Source of the DNA: Yoonia sp.
GTDB lineage: Bacteria; Pseudomonadota; Alphaproteobacteria; Rhodobacterales; Rhodobacteraceae
NCBI RefSeq assembly: GCF_017854415.1
Contig: NZ_JAFMHR010000004.1
Span: 1-53,104, forward strand
Direction of reading: 5' to 3'
DNA length: 53,104 nucleotides
A program made the position numbers and the translations under genes. Positions within the stretch are counted from its first letter, which is position 1, and each line of letters starts with the position of its first letter. The notes below the pieces were generated by a model that did not search any database, was not told where the DNA came from, and worked only from the letters and a program-made list of their open reading frames with translations. Shown in pieces: positions 1 through 9,681 of this stretch.

Positions 1-1996
1 AACCAAGGTTCTCACGGGTATTCCTGACCTCGCGGTTGACTGCATCGTGGACGCTCTCGCCGCTGCGCACATAGGCGAACGGACGGCGCCATTGGCCAAC
101 AGGTTCATTGTCTGCCCCGTTTTCATTGGACCATTCCGAAATCGGCGTCATGCGCAGCGGTTGGAACAATTCATCCCTTGCCACACCCGCAATCGAAGCC
201 ATTGAGATCGGCGTATAAGGAGGGCGGAACGTCGTTGTGCCCACATTCGGAATATCGGCATTCAATGATTTAGAAAGGATCGCCAAACCATTAATGTTGC
301 TTAACTTTCCCTGATCTGTCGCCATGCCAAGCGTGGTGTAACGTTTGGTATGCTCGACACTTTCAAAGCCTTCTTGGGCGGCTAATTCCACGTCCGAAAC
401 CTTGACGTCGTTTTGGAAATCCAACCATGCCTTTGACCGCAGCGCATGGCTTGCACCTTGCGGCATTAACCACACGGGTGAAATCGGTCCTTCGGCAGCG
501 TCTTCGCCCATAGGCGATTGTGGGCCGCGCTTTGAATGCCCTGCAGCTTTGGCCGCCGCTCGTCCAGCAGCCCAGCCATCGCTGACAGCCTCTGCGGTAA
601 ACAGATGCCCATTAGCGATGCCTGCAGTGATTACAAAGGGCGGCCCGTCGTGACCTGTTGGCGCACGTTCTGGATCGGGGCGGAACATCACTTGGTCAGC
701 GTCCCAGTTCAGCTTGCCACCACAATGGGACCACAAGTGCACCACAGGGGACCACCCGCCAGACATCGCCACGCAGTCGCAGGCGATCTCTTCCAGAACT
801 GCACCTTCGCCCGCTTGTGCACAAAGGGCCACGCCAGTGACACGCTTGCCACCTTTGGCTTTCGCAATGCCTTTGCCCAGTTCAACGCGGATGCCCAGAA
901 CGCGGGCCTCGTCGATCAAGTCGCCCTCTACATCTGTGCGGGCATCGATGATAGCAGGCACATCAAGGCCCGCTTTTTTCAAGATGATCGCAGTGCGGTA
1001 GGCATCATCATTATTCGTCACGACAACCGTACGATCCCCCAGAGATACGCCAAAGTTCACCACATAGTCGCGTACAGCCGACGCAAGAAGAACGCCGGGT
1101 AAATCATTGGCAGCAAATGACAAAGGGCGTTCAATTGCACCTGTGGCTGTCACAATCTGCTTGGCTCGTACACGCCACAACCGTTGGCGTGGGCCATCCG
1201 TGTCAGGGGCGTGATCCGTCAGCCTTTCATAGGCCAATGCATAGCCGTGGTCGTAAACGCCTGCACCCATACAACGTATGCGCAGATCAACATTTGGCAT
1301 ATCTTTCAGGGCAGCAACTGTCGCGTCAATCCAGTCTTGCGCAGGCATACCGTCAATCGTCGGCGTGTCGACGACAGCGCGGCCACCCCAATCGGCGGTC
1401 TGCTCAACCAACAAAACCCGCGCACCGCGCGCACCAGCGGCGTGTGCAGCAGCAAGACCCGCGATACCGCCGCCAACAACCATAACATCGACGGTCGCAT
1501 GAAAATGCTCGTACGTGTCTTGGTCGCGGTCTTTGGGCGCTTTGCCCAAACCTGCGGATTTGCGAATGATCGGCTCGTACACATGTTTCCAGAATGACCG
1601 CGGATACATGAACATTTTATAATAAAAGCCAGCAGGCAAGAACCGAGAAAGATGCGTGTTGATCGCACCCACATCAAATTCAAGGCTGGGCCAGTGGTTC
1701 TGCGACGTAGCCGTTAGGCCGTCAAACAATTCGGTCGTGGTCACCCGTGCGTTGGGTTCAAAAGACGCACCCTTGCCCAAATTTACCAACCCGTTGGGTT
1801 CTTCTGCGCCAGAGGCCACAACCCCGCGTGGGCGGTGGTATTTGAACGAACGCCCCATCAACATCTGATCATTGGCCAGCAATGCAGAGGCCAGCGTGTC
1901 GCCCTCGAACCCGCGCAGGTGCTTGCCATTAAAGGTAAAGGACACGGCCTTGTTTTTGTTGATCAATCGACCGTGGTTTGCCAAACGGGTGCTCAT
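1..1996 (-). CDS. soxA: Sarcosine oxidase alpha subunit (partial, C-terminus runs off the window)
   Basis: Manual reverse translation from ATG at 1996: MSTRLANHGRSINKNKAVSFTFNGKHLRGFEGDTLASALLANDQMLMGRSFKYHRPRGV..., FAD-binding VMVVGGGIAGLAAAHAAGARGARVLLVEQ; adjacent to soxD and soxB. Confidence 0.93.
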   Translation of the reverse strand, partial: MSTRLANHGRLINKNKAVSFTFNGKHLRGFEGDTLASALLANDQMLMGRSFKYHRPRGVVASGAEEPNGLVNLGKGASFEPNARVTTTELFDGLTATSQNHWPSLEFDVGAINTHLSRFLPAGFYYKMFMYPRSFWKHVYEPIIRKSAGLGKAPKDRDQDTYEHFHATVDVMVVGGGIAGLAAAHAAGARGARVLLVEQTADWGGRAVVDTPTIDGMPAQDWIDATVAALKDMPNVDLRIRCMGAGVYDHGYALAYERLTDHAPDTDGPRQRLWRVRAKQIVTATGAIERPLSFAANDLPGVLLASAVRDYVVNFGVSLGDRTVVVTNNDDAYRTAIILKKAGLDVPAIIDARTDVEGDLIDEARVLGIRVELGKGIAKAKGGKRVTGVALCAQAGEGAVLEEIACDCVAMSGGWSPVVHLWSHCGGKLNWDADQVMFRPDPERAPTGHDGPPFVITAGIANGHLFTAEAVSDGWAAGRAAAKAAGHSKRGPQSPMGEDAAEGPISPVWLMPQGASHALRSKAWLDFQNDVKVSDVELAAQEGFESVEHTKRYTTLGMATDQGKLSNINGLAILSKSLNADIPNVGTTTFRPPYTPISMASIAGVARDELFQPLRMTPISEWSNENGADNEPVGQWRRPFAYVRSGESVHDAVNREVRNTRENLG

Positions 1997-2322
1997 TGGA
2001 AATTCCCCCAAGACCAACCGGGGCGCTTGGCCGTAATCTTGTCTTTGATGTCTTGTGGTGGTTCCAGCGTTTGGGCTGGATAGGTGCCAAACACTTCTAG
2101 GGTGTTGGTGCAACGGGCGGCCAGAAACCACTTGCCGCAGCCATATCCATGACGCCAACGTTCAAAATGCACGCCTTTGGGGTTCTCGCGCATAAACAGG
2201 TAATCCTCGAAATCCTCGTCCGAAGATGCAGGGCCTTCGCGCTTGAGATGCGCCTCGCCACCTGCGTGAAGATCAGTTTCATCGGCATCAACGCCGCAGT
2301 ATGGGCAATGCAGGATCAGCAT
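1993..2322 (-). CDS. soxD: Sarcosine oxidase delta subunit
   Basis: MLILHCPYCGVDADETDLHAGGEAHLKREGPASSDEDFEDYLFMRENPKGVHFERWRHGYGCGKWFLAARC; start moved from 2436 to the internal Met; overlaps soxA by 4 nt. Confidence 0.93.
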   Translation of the reverse strand: MLILHCPYCGVDADETDLHAGGEAHLKREGPASSDEDFEDYLFMRENPKGVHFERWRHGYGCGKWFLAARCTNTLEVFGTYPAQTLEPPQDIKDKITAKRPGWSWGNFQ

Positions 2323-2362
2323 GTTTGAGCCTTTGAAGTATGGTTTTGAATTGAGAAAAGCA

Positions 2363-3607
2363 TCAGTGTGCCACCCCAGCCGCGACGCTTTCGTCAATAA
2401 ATTTGCCTTCACGGAAGCGGAACATGCTGAATTCATCGGTCAGCGGGGATTGCCCCTTGGCGATCAACTCGGCCATGGCCCAACCGGACCCGGGGATTGC
2501 CTTGAACCCGCCAGTGCCCCAACCGCAGTTTACAAAGATACCGTCGACAGGTGTTTTGGACAGGATGGGCGAACGGTCGCCGGTGACGTCCACGATCCCA
2601 CCCCATTGACGCAGCATTTTCAGGCGTGCCAACATCGGGAAGGTTTCGACCAAGGCGCGCACGGTTTCCTCGATATGGTGGAATGATCCGCGCTGCGTGT
2701 AGTTATTATAGGCGTCAGTGCCGCCACCGATGACCATTTCGCCTTTGTCAGATTGCGACAGATAGCCGTGCACTGTGTTGGCCATCACGACGATATCCAT
2801 CGCCGGTTTGATTGGCTCTGACACCAGCGCCTGAAGTGCTACGCTTTCAATCGGCAAACGAAAGCCTGCCATTTGCGCCATGACACCAGAGTGCCCAGCA
2901 ACAACCAAACCAAGCTTATCGCAATCAATTGAACCTTTGGTAGTATCAACGCCGACGACTTTACCGTTCTCTTGGCGGACACCTTTGACTTCGCATTGCT
3001 GAATGACATCCATACCCATGTCCGAACACGCACGGGCATAGCCCCATGCGACCGCGTCATGGCGTGCTGTGCCGCCGCGCGCTTGCCACAGACCACCCAA
3101 AACAGGGTAGCGCGGGCCGTCGATATTCATGATCGGGCACAGTTCCTTGACGCGTGCGGGATCAATCCATTCGGTTGTGACACCTTGCAGGGCATTGGCA
3201 TGCGCTGTGCGCTTATAGCCGCGTACTTCGTGCTGGGTTTGGGCCAGCATAATCACGCCACGCGGGCTGAACATCACGTTGTAATTCAGGTCTTGGGACA
3301 TTGTCTCGTAAAGCGATCGGGATTTCTCGTAGATCGCCGCAGATGGGTCTTGCAAATAATTCGAGCGGATAATCGTCGTGTTCCGTCCCGTGTTACCGCC
3401 GCCCAGCCAGCCCTTTTCCAAGATCGCCACATTGGTGATCCCGAAATTCTTGCCCAAGTAGTATGCCGTCGCCAAGCCATGCCCGCCTGCGCCCACAATG
3501 ATCACATCGTACTTCTTTTTAGGCTCACGTTTTGCCCATGCGCGGTCCCAACCGGTGTGGTTGCGCATGGCTTCGCGGGCGATAGCAAAGGCGGAGTATC
3601 GTTTCAT
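2363..3607 (-). CDS. soxB: Sarcosine oxidase beta subunit
   Basis: 414 aa FAD oxidoreductase, VIIVGAGGHGLATAYYLGKNFGITNVAILEKGWLGGGNTGRNTTIIRSNYL; gene order with soxD/soxA. Confidence 0.95.
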   Translation of the reverse strand: MKRYSAFAIAREAMRNHTGWDRAWAKREPKKKYDVIIVGAGGHGLATAYYLGKNFGITNVAILEKGWLGGGNTGRNTTIIRSNYLQDPSAAIYEKSRSLYETMSQDLNYNVMFSPRGVIMLAQTQHEVRGYKRTAHANALQGVTTEWIDPARVKELCPIMNIDGPRYPVLGGLWQARGGTARHDAVAWGYARACSDMGMDVIQQCEVKGVRQENGKVVGVDTTKGSIDCDKLGLVVAGHSGVMAQMAGFRLPIESVALQALVSEPIKPAMDIVVMANTVHGYLSQSDKGEMVIGGGTDAYNNYTQRGSFHHIEETVRALVETFPMLARLKMLRQWGGIVDVTGDRSPILSKTPVDGIFVNCGWGTGGFKAIPGSGWAMAELIAKGQSPLTDEFSMFRFREGKFIDESVAAGVAH

Positions 3608-3811
3608 CGGGGGTCCAGAATCCTTAGGCGCGGCGGTGCACTCGCCTGCATCATATCTGGACTGGACGCCGCTCCAAGTGGATACTGACAGCGGCGTATA
3701 TCTGGCATTTTACGACATGGAACCGGCTACATCATTTCCGATCAGGCCACTGCCCCTTTTCACCAAGGCGACGGGTGGTTATGTGAACATGACAAAAGGA
3801 TGTGAGGACCG

Positions 3812-5011
3812 ATGATTTTCTGGCTTGTTTGTGCGATTATGACGCTTGTTGTCTTGGTGTTAATTGTAACACCGCTGTTGCGGCCCAAAGCGGTTGGCGA
3901 TGACAATCCCGATATTGCAATCTACCGCGCACAGCTCTCCGAAATTGACCGCGACCTTGAACGTGATTTGCTTGCCGCGGACGAGGCAGAACGCGCGCGC
4001 GCAGAGATTGCCCGTCGCCTGCTGGCCGCCAACAAAGAAGCGCGACCCCAAGCAGGCGCTGCAGCCCCCGCGCGCCTGACGCCACTGATTATCGTCAGCA
4101 TTGCCGCAGTCCTTAGCTTTGGCCTTTACTATAGCCTTGGCGCACCCGGTTACGGCGATATGCCCCTGAACGCCCGCCTTGCAGCCAGCGAAGAAATGCG
4201 CGCAAATCGCCCCGATCAGGCGGAACTCGAGGCCGCAGCACCCGCCCCGCCCCCTGTCGATCTGCCCGAAAACTATGTCGCCGCGATCGATCAATTGCGT
4301 ATTATCGCACCCACACGCCCTGATGACCTAGAGGCTTGGGAAAGACTGTCCTTTCACGAGGTCGAATTACGGAACTACGCAGGCGCCGCAAATGCCCAAG
4401 AGCAAGCCATCGCGATCAAAGGGAACGCCGCGCTAGTCTCTGACTATGAACGCTTACTTGACCTCAAAGTGGTTGCTGCGGGTGGCCTGGTTTCGCCACA
4501 AGCAGAGCAATTGATCCGCAATATCCTGAACCGTGACAACGGCAACATTGCTGCGCGTTACTATTTGGGTGCACTTTATAATCAAACCGACCGGCCTGAT
4601 CTGGCCTTGCGGTTCTGGCGCGACATCATCGAAACCGGTGACCCGAACAATTTCCACATCGCAAGCGCGCGCGCCCAAGTCAGCGGCGCCGCTTTTCGCG
4701 CTGGTGTCGAATACGCCGTGCCAGAGGCGCGCGGGCCTTCGTTTGAACAGATGGATGCCGCGTCAGAAATGTCCGCCGAAGACCGGAACGCCATGATCGG
4801 AGGCATGGTTTCAGGACTTGCCGAACGCTTGGCCAGCGACGGTGGCCCTGCCGAAGACTGGGCGCGTTTGATCCGGGCTTACGGCGTGTTGGGTGAACTT
4901 GACGCGGCACGTGCCGTCTGGACCGAAGCACAGCAGGTCTTTGTCAGCAGCATGCGCGGCATGGAAATCTTGACAAATGCGGCACGCGATGCCGGCGTAC
5001 TCGACGAATGA
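3812..5011 (+). CDS. ccmI: c-type cytochrome biogenesis protein CcmI/CycH
   Basis: N-terminal [39 protein letters not shown] motif, TPR-like C-terminal part. Confidence 0.85.
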   Translation: MIFWLVCAIMTLVVLVLIVTPLLRPKAVGDDNPDIAIYRAQLSEIDRDLERDLLAADEAERARAEIARRLLAANKEARPQAGAAAPARLTPLIIVSIAAVLSFGLYYSLGAPGYGDMPLNARLAASEEMRANRPDQAELEAAAPAPPPVDLPENYVAAIDQLRIIAPTRPDDLEAWERLSFHEVELRNYAGAANAQEQAIAIKGNAALVSDYERLLDLKVVAAGGLVSPQAEQLIRNILNRDNGNIAARYYLGALYNQTDRPDLALRFWRDIIETGDPNNFHIASARAQVSGAAFRAGVEYAVPEARGPSFEQMDAASEMSAEDRNAMIGGMVSGLAERLASDGGPAEDWARLIRAYGVLGELDAARAVWTEAQQVFVSSMRGMEILTNAARDAGVLDE

Positions 5012-5484
5012 TATGCGAAACCCCCGAAAGCTTTGTGGCTGAAATCCCGCAAATGGGGGCGTTGGCCGGACTTGATCTGGGAACCGTCACGATCGGGGTC
5101 GCGATCTCGGATGTGCTGCGCGGTGTGGCAACCCCCACCGAGACGATCAAACGCAAGAAATTCGGGGTTGATGCAGTCAAATTGCTTGATCTCACGGCGC
5201 GCCGCTTGGTCACTGGTATCGTGCTAGGCCTGCCCCGCAATATGGACGGATCAGAGGGCCCGCGCGCGCAAGCGACCCGCGCGTTCGCGCGCAATCTGGA
5301 ACGTCTCACCCCCCTGCCGATCACCTATTGGGACGAGCGCCTGTCGACCGTCGCAGCCGAACGCGCATTAATTGAGGCGGATACGTCGCGAAAACGTCGC
5401 GCGGAGGTTATTGATCACGTTGCCGCGGGCTATATCTTGCAAGGGATGTTAGACCGCATGGCACATATGAGGGCGAATTCGTGA
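5008..5484 (+). CDS. ruvX: Putative pre-16S rRNA nuclease / Holliday junction resolvase RuvX (YqgF)
   Basis: [17 protein letters not shown]..., [25 protein letters not shown]..., [13 protein letters not shown]. Confidence 0.93.
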   Translation: MICETPESFVAEIPQMGALAGLDLGTVTIGVAISDVLRGVATPTETIKRKKFGVDAVKLLDLTARRLVTGIVLGLPRNMDGSEGPRAQATRAFARNLERLTPLPITYWDERLSTVAAERALIEADTSRKRRAEVIDHVAAGYILQGMLDRMAHMRANS

Positions 5485-5723
5485 AGAGCACCGAGAACAC
5501 AGATCACATCTGGACACGCCAAGAAATCGAAAGCCCATGCATCAAAATCTGCGTGATCCACGCGGAAAGCCGCCTTTGTACTGGCTGCTTGCGATCGATT
5601 GATGAAATTGGCGCCTGGTCGCTGATGTCCCCCGAGGCACGCCAATTTGTTATGGCAGAACTACCGTCGCGCGCAGGTCAAGTCACCAAGCGGCGCGGCG
5701 GACGTGCGGCACGGCTAAAGTAA
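5481..5723 (+). CDS. DUF1289-family small protein
   Basis: [47 protein letters not shown], Cys-rich DUF1289 pattern; 4-nt overlap with ruvX. Confidence 0.8.
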   Translation: MKSTENTDHIWTRQEIESPCIKICVIHAESRLCTGCLRSIDEIGAWSLMSPEARQFVMAELPSRAGQVTKRRGGRAARLK

Positions 5724-5867
5724 GGTTATTGCCCTGCAACCTGACGCGCATAGTCGTCAGGGTCACGGCTTTTGGATCAAGCATCGCAATATCCTTTGTG
5801 TGTCAATGCGGACAGCGTGGCGCACAAATAAAGGATCGCGCAATTGTTTCGATTTACCTATGTGCCG

Positions 5868-6938
5868 CTATTTTGCGGGAAACACAAAACAGCGATCCCT
5901 ACGGATCATAATCCAAAGCGGCATACCGAGCTTGGGCAAGAACACTGACGGGATAATAGCCTTGAGGATCGAGCCATCGAAATCCATACGAAATTCAACC
6001 AGACTGGACGCTCCCATGAAGCGTGCACGCTCAACCACACCGCGCGCGGCGGTACCATCTGCCGGCGTCGGGTTGGGGCCGCGTCCGCCGCGATCAAAGT
6101 CGATTTTCAAGTGCTGCGGACGAATGACAATATTGACGTCAGTCCCGTCCGGCACGCCAGGCGCAAGAAACTGACCAAAGGGCGTATCCGTCAAAGCGCC
6201 CTGAACTTTACCCTTGATGACATTGATATCGCTAAAGAAAGCCGATGCTTCTATATCGACGGGCGCGTTGTAGATGTTGTAGGGTGCGCCACGCTGAACG
6301 ATCTTGCCGTTCCGCATGAGCGCAATTTCATCAGCCATGCGCATCGCCTCACCGGGTTCATGCGTGACCAGCAAAACGGCGGTGCCTTCGCTTTTCAGAA
6401 CTTCAAGCGTTTCATCGCGGATATCGTCGCGCAGGCGATCGTCAAGACCTGAAAAAGGTTCGTCCATCAACATGATACGCGGCCTGGGGGCCAGTGCCCG
6501 CGCCAAAGCCACGCGCTGTTGTTCACCACCCGAAAGCTGGTCTGGGTAATCATTGAAATGCGCAGTCATCCCCACCTTTTCAAGCAACAGATGCACACGG
6601 TCTGTGACCTTGCCGCCCTTTAGTCCAAAGGCCACGTTTTGCGCGACCGTCAGATGCGGAAACAGCGCAAAGTCCTGAAACATCAGACCAATATGCCGCG
6701 CCTCTGGTGGTAGTTGATTGTCACCGTCGCACACCAATGCGTCGTCCACATGGATGCTACCACTGTCAAGTTGCTCTACCCCGGCAATGATCCGCAGTGT
6801 CGTGGATTTTCCGCACCCCGAAGGTCCCAGCAAACAGGTCACCTGCCCAGGCATCACAGTTAAGCTTACATCGTCAACAACCCGGCGGCCGCCGAAGTCT
6901 TTGACGATATTTTTGATCTCAAGGCGGGGGGGAAGCAT
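5868..6938 (-). CDS. ABC transporter ATP-binding protein (CysA/PotA/FbpC-like)
   Basis: Walker A GPSGCGKST, signature LSGGEQQRVALARALAPRPRIMLMDEPFSGLD; start moved to MLPPRLEIKNIVKDFGG. Confidence 0.9.
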   Translation of the reverse strand: MLPPRLEIKNIVKDFGGRRVVDDVSLTVMPGQVTCLLGPSGCGKSTTLRIIAGVEQLDSGSIHVDDALVCDGDNQLPPEARHIGLMFQDFALFPHLTVAQNVAFGLKGGKVTDRVHLLLEKVGMTAHFNDYPDQLSGGEQQRVALARALAPRPRIMLMDEPFSGLDDRLRDDIRDETLEVLKSEGTAVLLVTHEPGEAMRMADEIALMRNGKIVQRGAPYNIYNAPVDIEASAFFSDINVIKGKVQGALTDTPFGQFLAPGVPDGTDVNIVIRPQHLKIDFDRGGRGPNPTPADGTAARGVVERARFMGASSLVEFRMDFDGSILKAIIPSVFLPKLGMPLWIMIRRDRCFVFPAK

Positions 6939-7022
6939 GGGTACAGCAATATCCCTGACGAAAACAATTGGGTATAGCGCACCTAACAACAGATGGGCGG
7001 CAGAGCAAGGTCAGCACAAGTC

Positions 7023-7053
7023 AAAAGCGGGCAGCGTTGCTGCCGCCCGCTTT
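7023..7053 (-). terminator. Rho-independent terminator-like hairpin after the SDR gene
   Basis: AAAGCGGGC(GGC)AGC-AAC-GCTGCCCGCTTTT on the minus strand, strong stem with T run just after the stop codon at 7069. Confidence 0.7.
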
Positions 7054-7068
7054 CAACGTCAGCAGTCT

Positions 7069-7848
7069 TTAGATAGTCGCGTTGATCGCGCCGCCATCCA
7101 GAACAATGTTCTGACCAACGATAAAGCCAGCATGCTGCGAACATAGGAATGCACACATCGCGCCGAACTCTTCTTTCGTGCCATAGCGGCGTGCTGGAAT
7201 TGTCGCTTGGCGCTGCGCGGTTGCTGCTGCCATGTCGATGCCTTGCGCCTTAGAAACGCCTGTATCAAGGCTGACCGCGCGGTCGGTTGCGTGGATGCCT
7301 GGCAGCATGTTGTTCACGTTCACGCCAAACTGCGCCACCTGACGGGCAGTCCCTGCGGCATATCCCGTGAGACCTGCGCGGGCTGCGTTCGACAGACCCA
7401 ACTGCGGAATTGGCGCTTTGACGGAACCTGACGTGATGTTGACGACACGTCCCCAGCCTTTGTCGATCATGCCGGGCATCAGGGCCTTCATCAGCGCAAT
7501 CGGGGCCAGCATGTTCGCATCAAGGGCAGCGATGAAATCATCGCGGTCCCAATCGGACCACAACCCAGGAGGCGGCCCGCCTGCGTTATTGACCAGAATA
7601 TCCACGTCACCAGCTGCTGCGAGCAATGCCGCACGCCCTTCTTCGGTTGCGACATCGGCAGCAACGGCCACAACATCAACACCGTATTTGGTACGAATCT
7701 CTGCTGCGGTTGCCTCTAAAGCGTCTGCACCGCGCGCGTTCAGCACCAGGTTTACGCCCGCTTCGGCCAGGCTTTCCGCACATCCGCGCCCCAAACCCTT
7801 TGACGATGCGCAAACCAATGCGCGCTTTCCTTTGATACCAAGATCCAT
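7069..7848 (-). CDS. SDR family oxidoreductase (3-oxoacyl-ACP reductase-like)
   Basis: GKRALVCASSKGLGRGCAESLAEAGVNLVLNAR, ILVNNAGGPPPG, VVNITSGSVKAPIPQLGLSNAARAGLTGYA, VLDGGA. Confidence 0.9.
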   Translation of the reverse strand: MDLGIKGKRALVCASSKGLGRGCAESLAEAGVNLVLNARGADALEATAAEIRTKYGVDVVAVAADVATEEGRAALLAAAGDVDILVNNAGGPPPGLWSDWDRDDFIAALDANMLAPIALMKALMPGMIDKGWGRVVNITSGSVKAPIPQLGLSNAARAGLTGYAAGTARQVAQFGVNVNNMLPGIHATDRAVSLDTGVSKAQGIDMAAATAQRQATIPARRYGTKEEFGAMCAFLCSQHAGFIVGQNIVLDGGAINATI

Positions 7849-7971
7849 GGTGCTTTCCTTATGTTAAGACTTCGCCTTGCGATCTAGCACTGCAACACGC
7901 GTTGGGCAAACGACTGGGCGCCTTTTTCGTTCATACTTGGCGCGCGGCCAAAGGCAGTGTAACCCCAAGCT

Positions 7972-8934
7972 ATGGAACAACGCCCCCTCACGATCGATGT
8001 TTTTGTCGCCAGCGATGTGATCGCCAGCGACGGCGTTATGAAAGGCGAGCAGATATCGTTCGCCGATGAATTAGTGATGGATGATGTATTTCAAGTCCAA
8101 GCATGCAGCCCATTGCACGCGCTTGAAGTGCTCTCTGGACCGGACGGGTTGCGCCGCTTGGATCAGTCCCAGAATGTCGTGCATCTGGACTGCTGCCTGA
8201 CCCTGATGGCCCCTGATGGCGGCACCTATGAGGCCTTGATACTGGTCGAAATCCAAGACGACATGGTTGCCGAGGTTTATGTATTGCCACTAGGTGAAAT
8301 GCTTTCGATGGTTGACTACAGGTTGGTCGGGATTGCCCGTCACACCGCCACCAAACGCTTTGCAGAGGCCGCAAGCGGATCATTTGCGCGCGGCACACGA
8401 ATCACGATGGCCGATGGCGCTATGCGTGAAATCGAGACCTTGAAGGCCGGTGACATGGTCTTGACCCGCGACGCAGGCCGCCAGCCCGTGAAATGCATAG
8501 GCCAAGCAACTTTACGCGCCACCGGAAGCTTTGCACCTGTAGTGATCAAAAAAGGTGCGTTGCACAATGACAATGATCTGGTCGTGCGCGCCGACCACCG
8601 CCTGTTTATCTACCAACGCGACGACGCTTTGGGCGCTGGTCGCGCAGAAGTACTTATAAAGGCCCGCCATTTGGTGGATCATGCGACCGTGCTGCGCAAA
8701 CGCGGCGGCTTTATTGATTACTTCCAACTGGTTTTTGAACAACATCACATCATCTACGCCGAAGGGATCGCCGCTGAGTCCCACCTTGTCGATCCACACA
8801 CCCGTGGTGCTTTGCCCGACGGCATGGCAGCCCTTCATCATGGCCACCGCGCCCATCTTGATTACGAGGTCAAAGACAACCTGATCCCGCTTGCCAAGGC
8901 CGCAGCGCTATTGCGCAAAGCGTCATCGCGTTAG
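7972..8934 (+). CDS. Hint domain-containing protein
   Basis: FARGTRITMADGAMREIETLKAGDMVLTRDAGRQPVKCIG...LVVRADHRLFIYQ, Hint-domain (Hint_2-like) signature common in Rhodobacterales. Confidence 0.8.
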   Translation: MEQRPLTIDVFVASDVIASDGVMKGEQISFADELVMDDVFQVQACSPLHALEVLSGPDGLRRLDQSQNVVHLDCCLTLMAPDGGTYEALILVEIQDDMVAEVYVLPLGEMLSMVDYRLVGIARHTATKRFAEAASGSFARGTRITMADGAMREIETLKAGDMVLTRDAGRQPVKCIGQATLRATGSFAPVVIKKGALHNDNDLVVRADHRLFIYQRDDALGAGRAEVLIKARHLVDHATVLRKRGGFIDYFQLVFEQHHIIYAEGIAAESHLVDPHTRGALPDGMAALHHGHRAHLDYEVKDNLIPLAKAAALLRKASSR

Positions 8935-9593
8935 GGTGATACTTGCGGCGGGTCGGGCGGCGGTATGACGGCCCCCTCGCCAATCACAATTACGGTGGCA
9001 CTTTGCCAGGTTCCGTTGTGATCAACAGCGGCCTCTAAGTCAGAGGCAGCAATCGCCGCGACCGAAGTGCCTAAAAACAAGGCATCCAGCGTTCCATCAA
9101 ATCCCAGCACCTGACCTGACGTCTGCAAAGTTCCACTGTAATCAAGTGTCGTATTCTGCGCGATCCGGTCACCTGCCACAGTGATTTCGCCTTGATAATT
9201 TTCAACGCGACCTTGCGGCGCAGCCCCAAAGAAATTCACCAAAGACCCGTTCACTATTCCCGTGGCAAAATCCAGATCGAGTGCCGCATCGCCGTACAGC
9301 ACCAAGGGCGCAGCCTGCAATTCAACACGGATCGTGGCCGCGCCTACGAAAGACACAGTGCCTTCAATCGGGATCGCGTCAACGGATGTCAGCGGCATGG
9401 CAGATACACCGGCACTGGGATCGCCAAGCACGCGCAGTATTTGCGCTTGATAGGTATCAAGTCGCGCAAGTCGTGGATCGGGTGCAGGGACGTTGCCACC
9501 GCCTGTGGCGCCGCTGCCGCCGCCACCGCCGCATGCGGCAAGCCACAAACCCAAACAAACAAATATGATGCAATTTAAAACACGCCCAATCAT
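8931..9593 (-). CDS. Putative lipoprotein, possibly TbpB-like beta-barrel domain
   Basis: Lipobox LWLAACGGGGGSG; beta-rich C-terminal half (GSLVNFFGAAPQGRVENYQGEITVAGDRIAQNTTLDYSGTLQ). Confidence 0.6.
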   Translation of the reverse strand: MIGRVLNCIIFVCLGLWLAACGGGGGSGATGGGNVPAPDPRLARLDTYQAQILRVLGDPSAGVSAMPLTSVDAIPIEGTVSFVGAATIRVELQAAPLVLYGDAALDLDFATGIVNGSLVNFFGAAPQGRVENYQGEITVAGDRIAQNTTLDYSGTLQTSGQVLGFDGTLDALFLGTSVAAIAASDLEAAVDHNGTWQSATVIVIGEGAVIPPPDPPQVSP

Positions 9594-9681
9594 TGCTTAG
9601 TCCTAGCAAGACTTTCCAAAACTTTCGTTAAGCGCAGCACCGCGATTGCCCTTTTGCGCCCAAGCGCATAAAGCGTGATCC

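Noticed and set aside
2972-3688. 238-aa plus-strand ORF antisense to soxB
   Set aside because: Opposite a clear FAD oxidoreductase; no SD or domain.
3653-3705. MITE/insertion with target-site duplication
   Set aside because: Only ~53 bp, the left direct repeat is offset by 5 nt from the inverted repeat, and no second copy was seen in the window; kept only as a possible regulatory site.
7972-8934. Intein or self-splicing element based on the Hint-domain protein
   Set aside because: Hint domain is free-standing, with no extein sequences or homing endonuclease; such proteins are common in Rhodobacterales.
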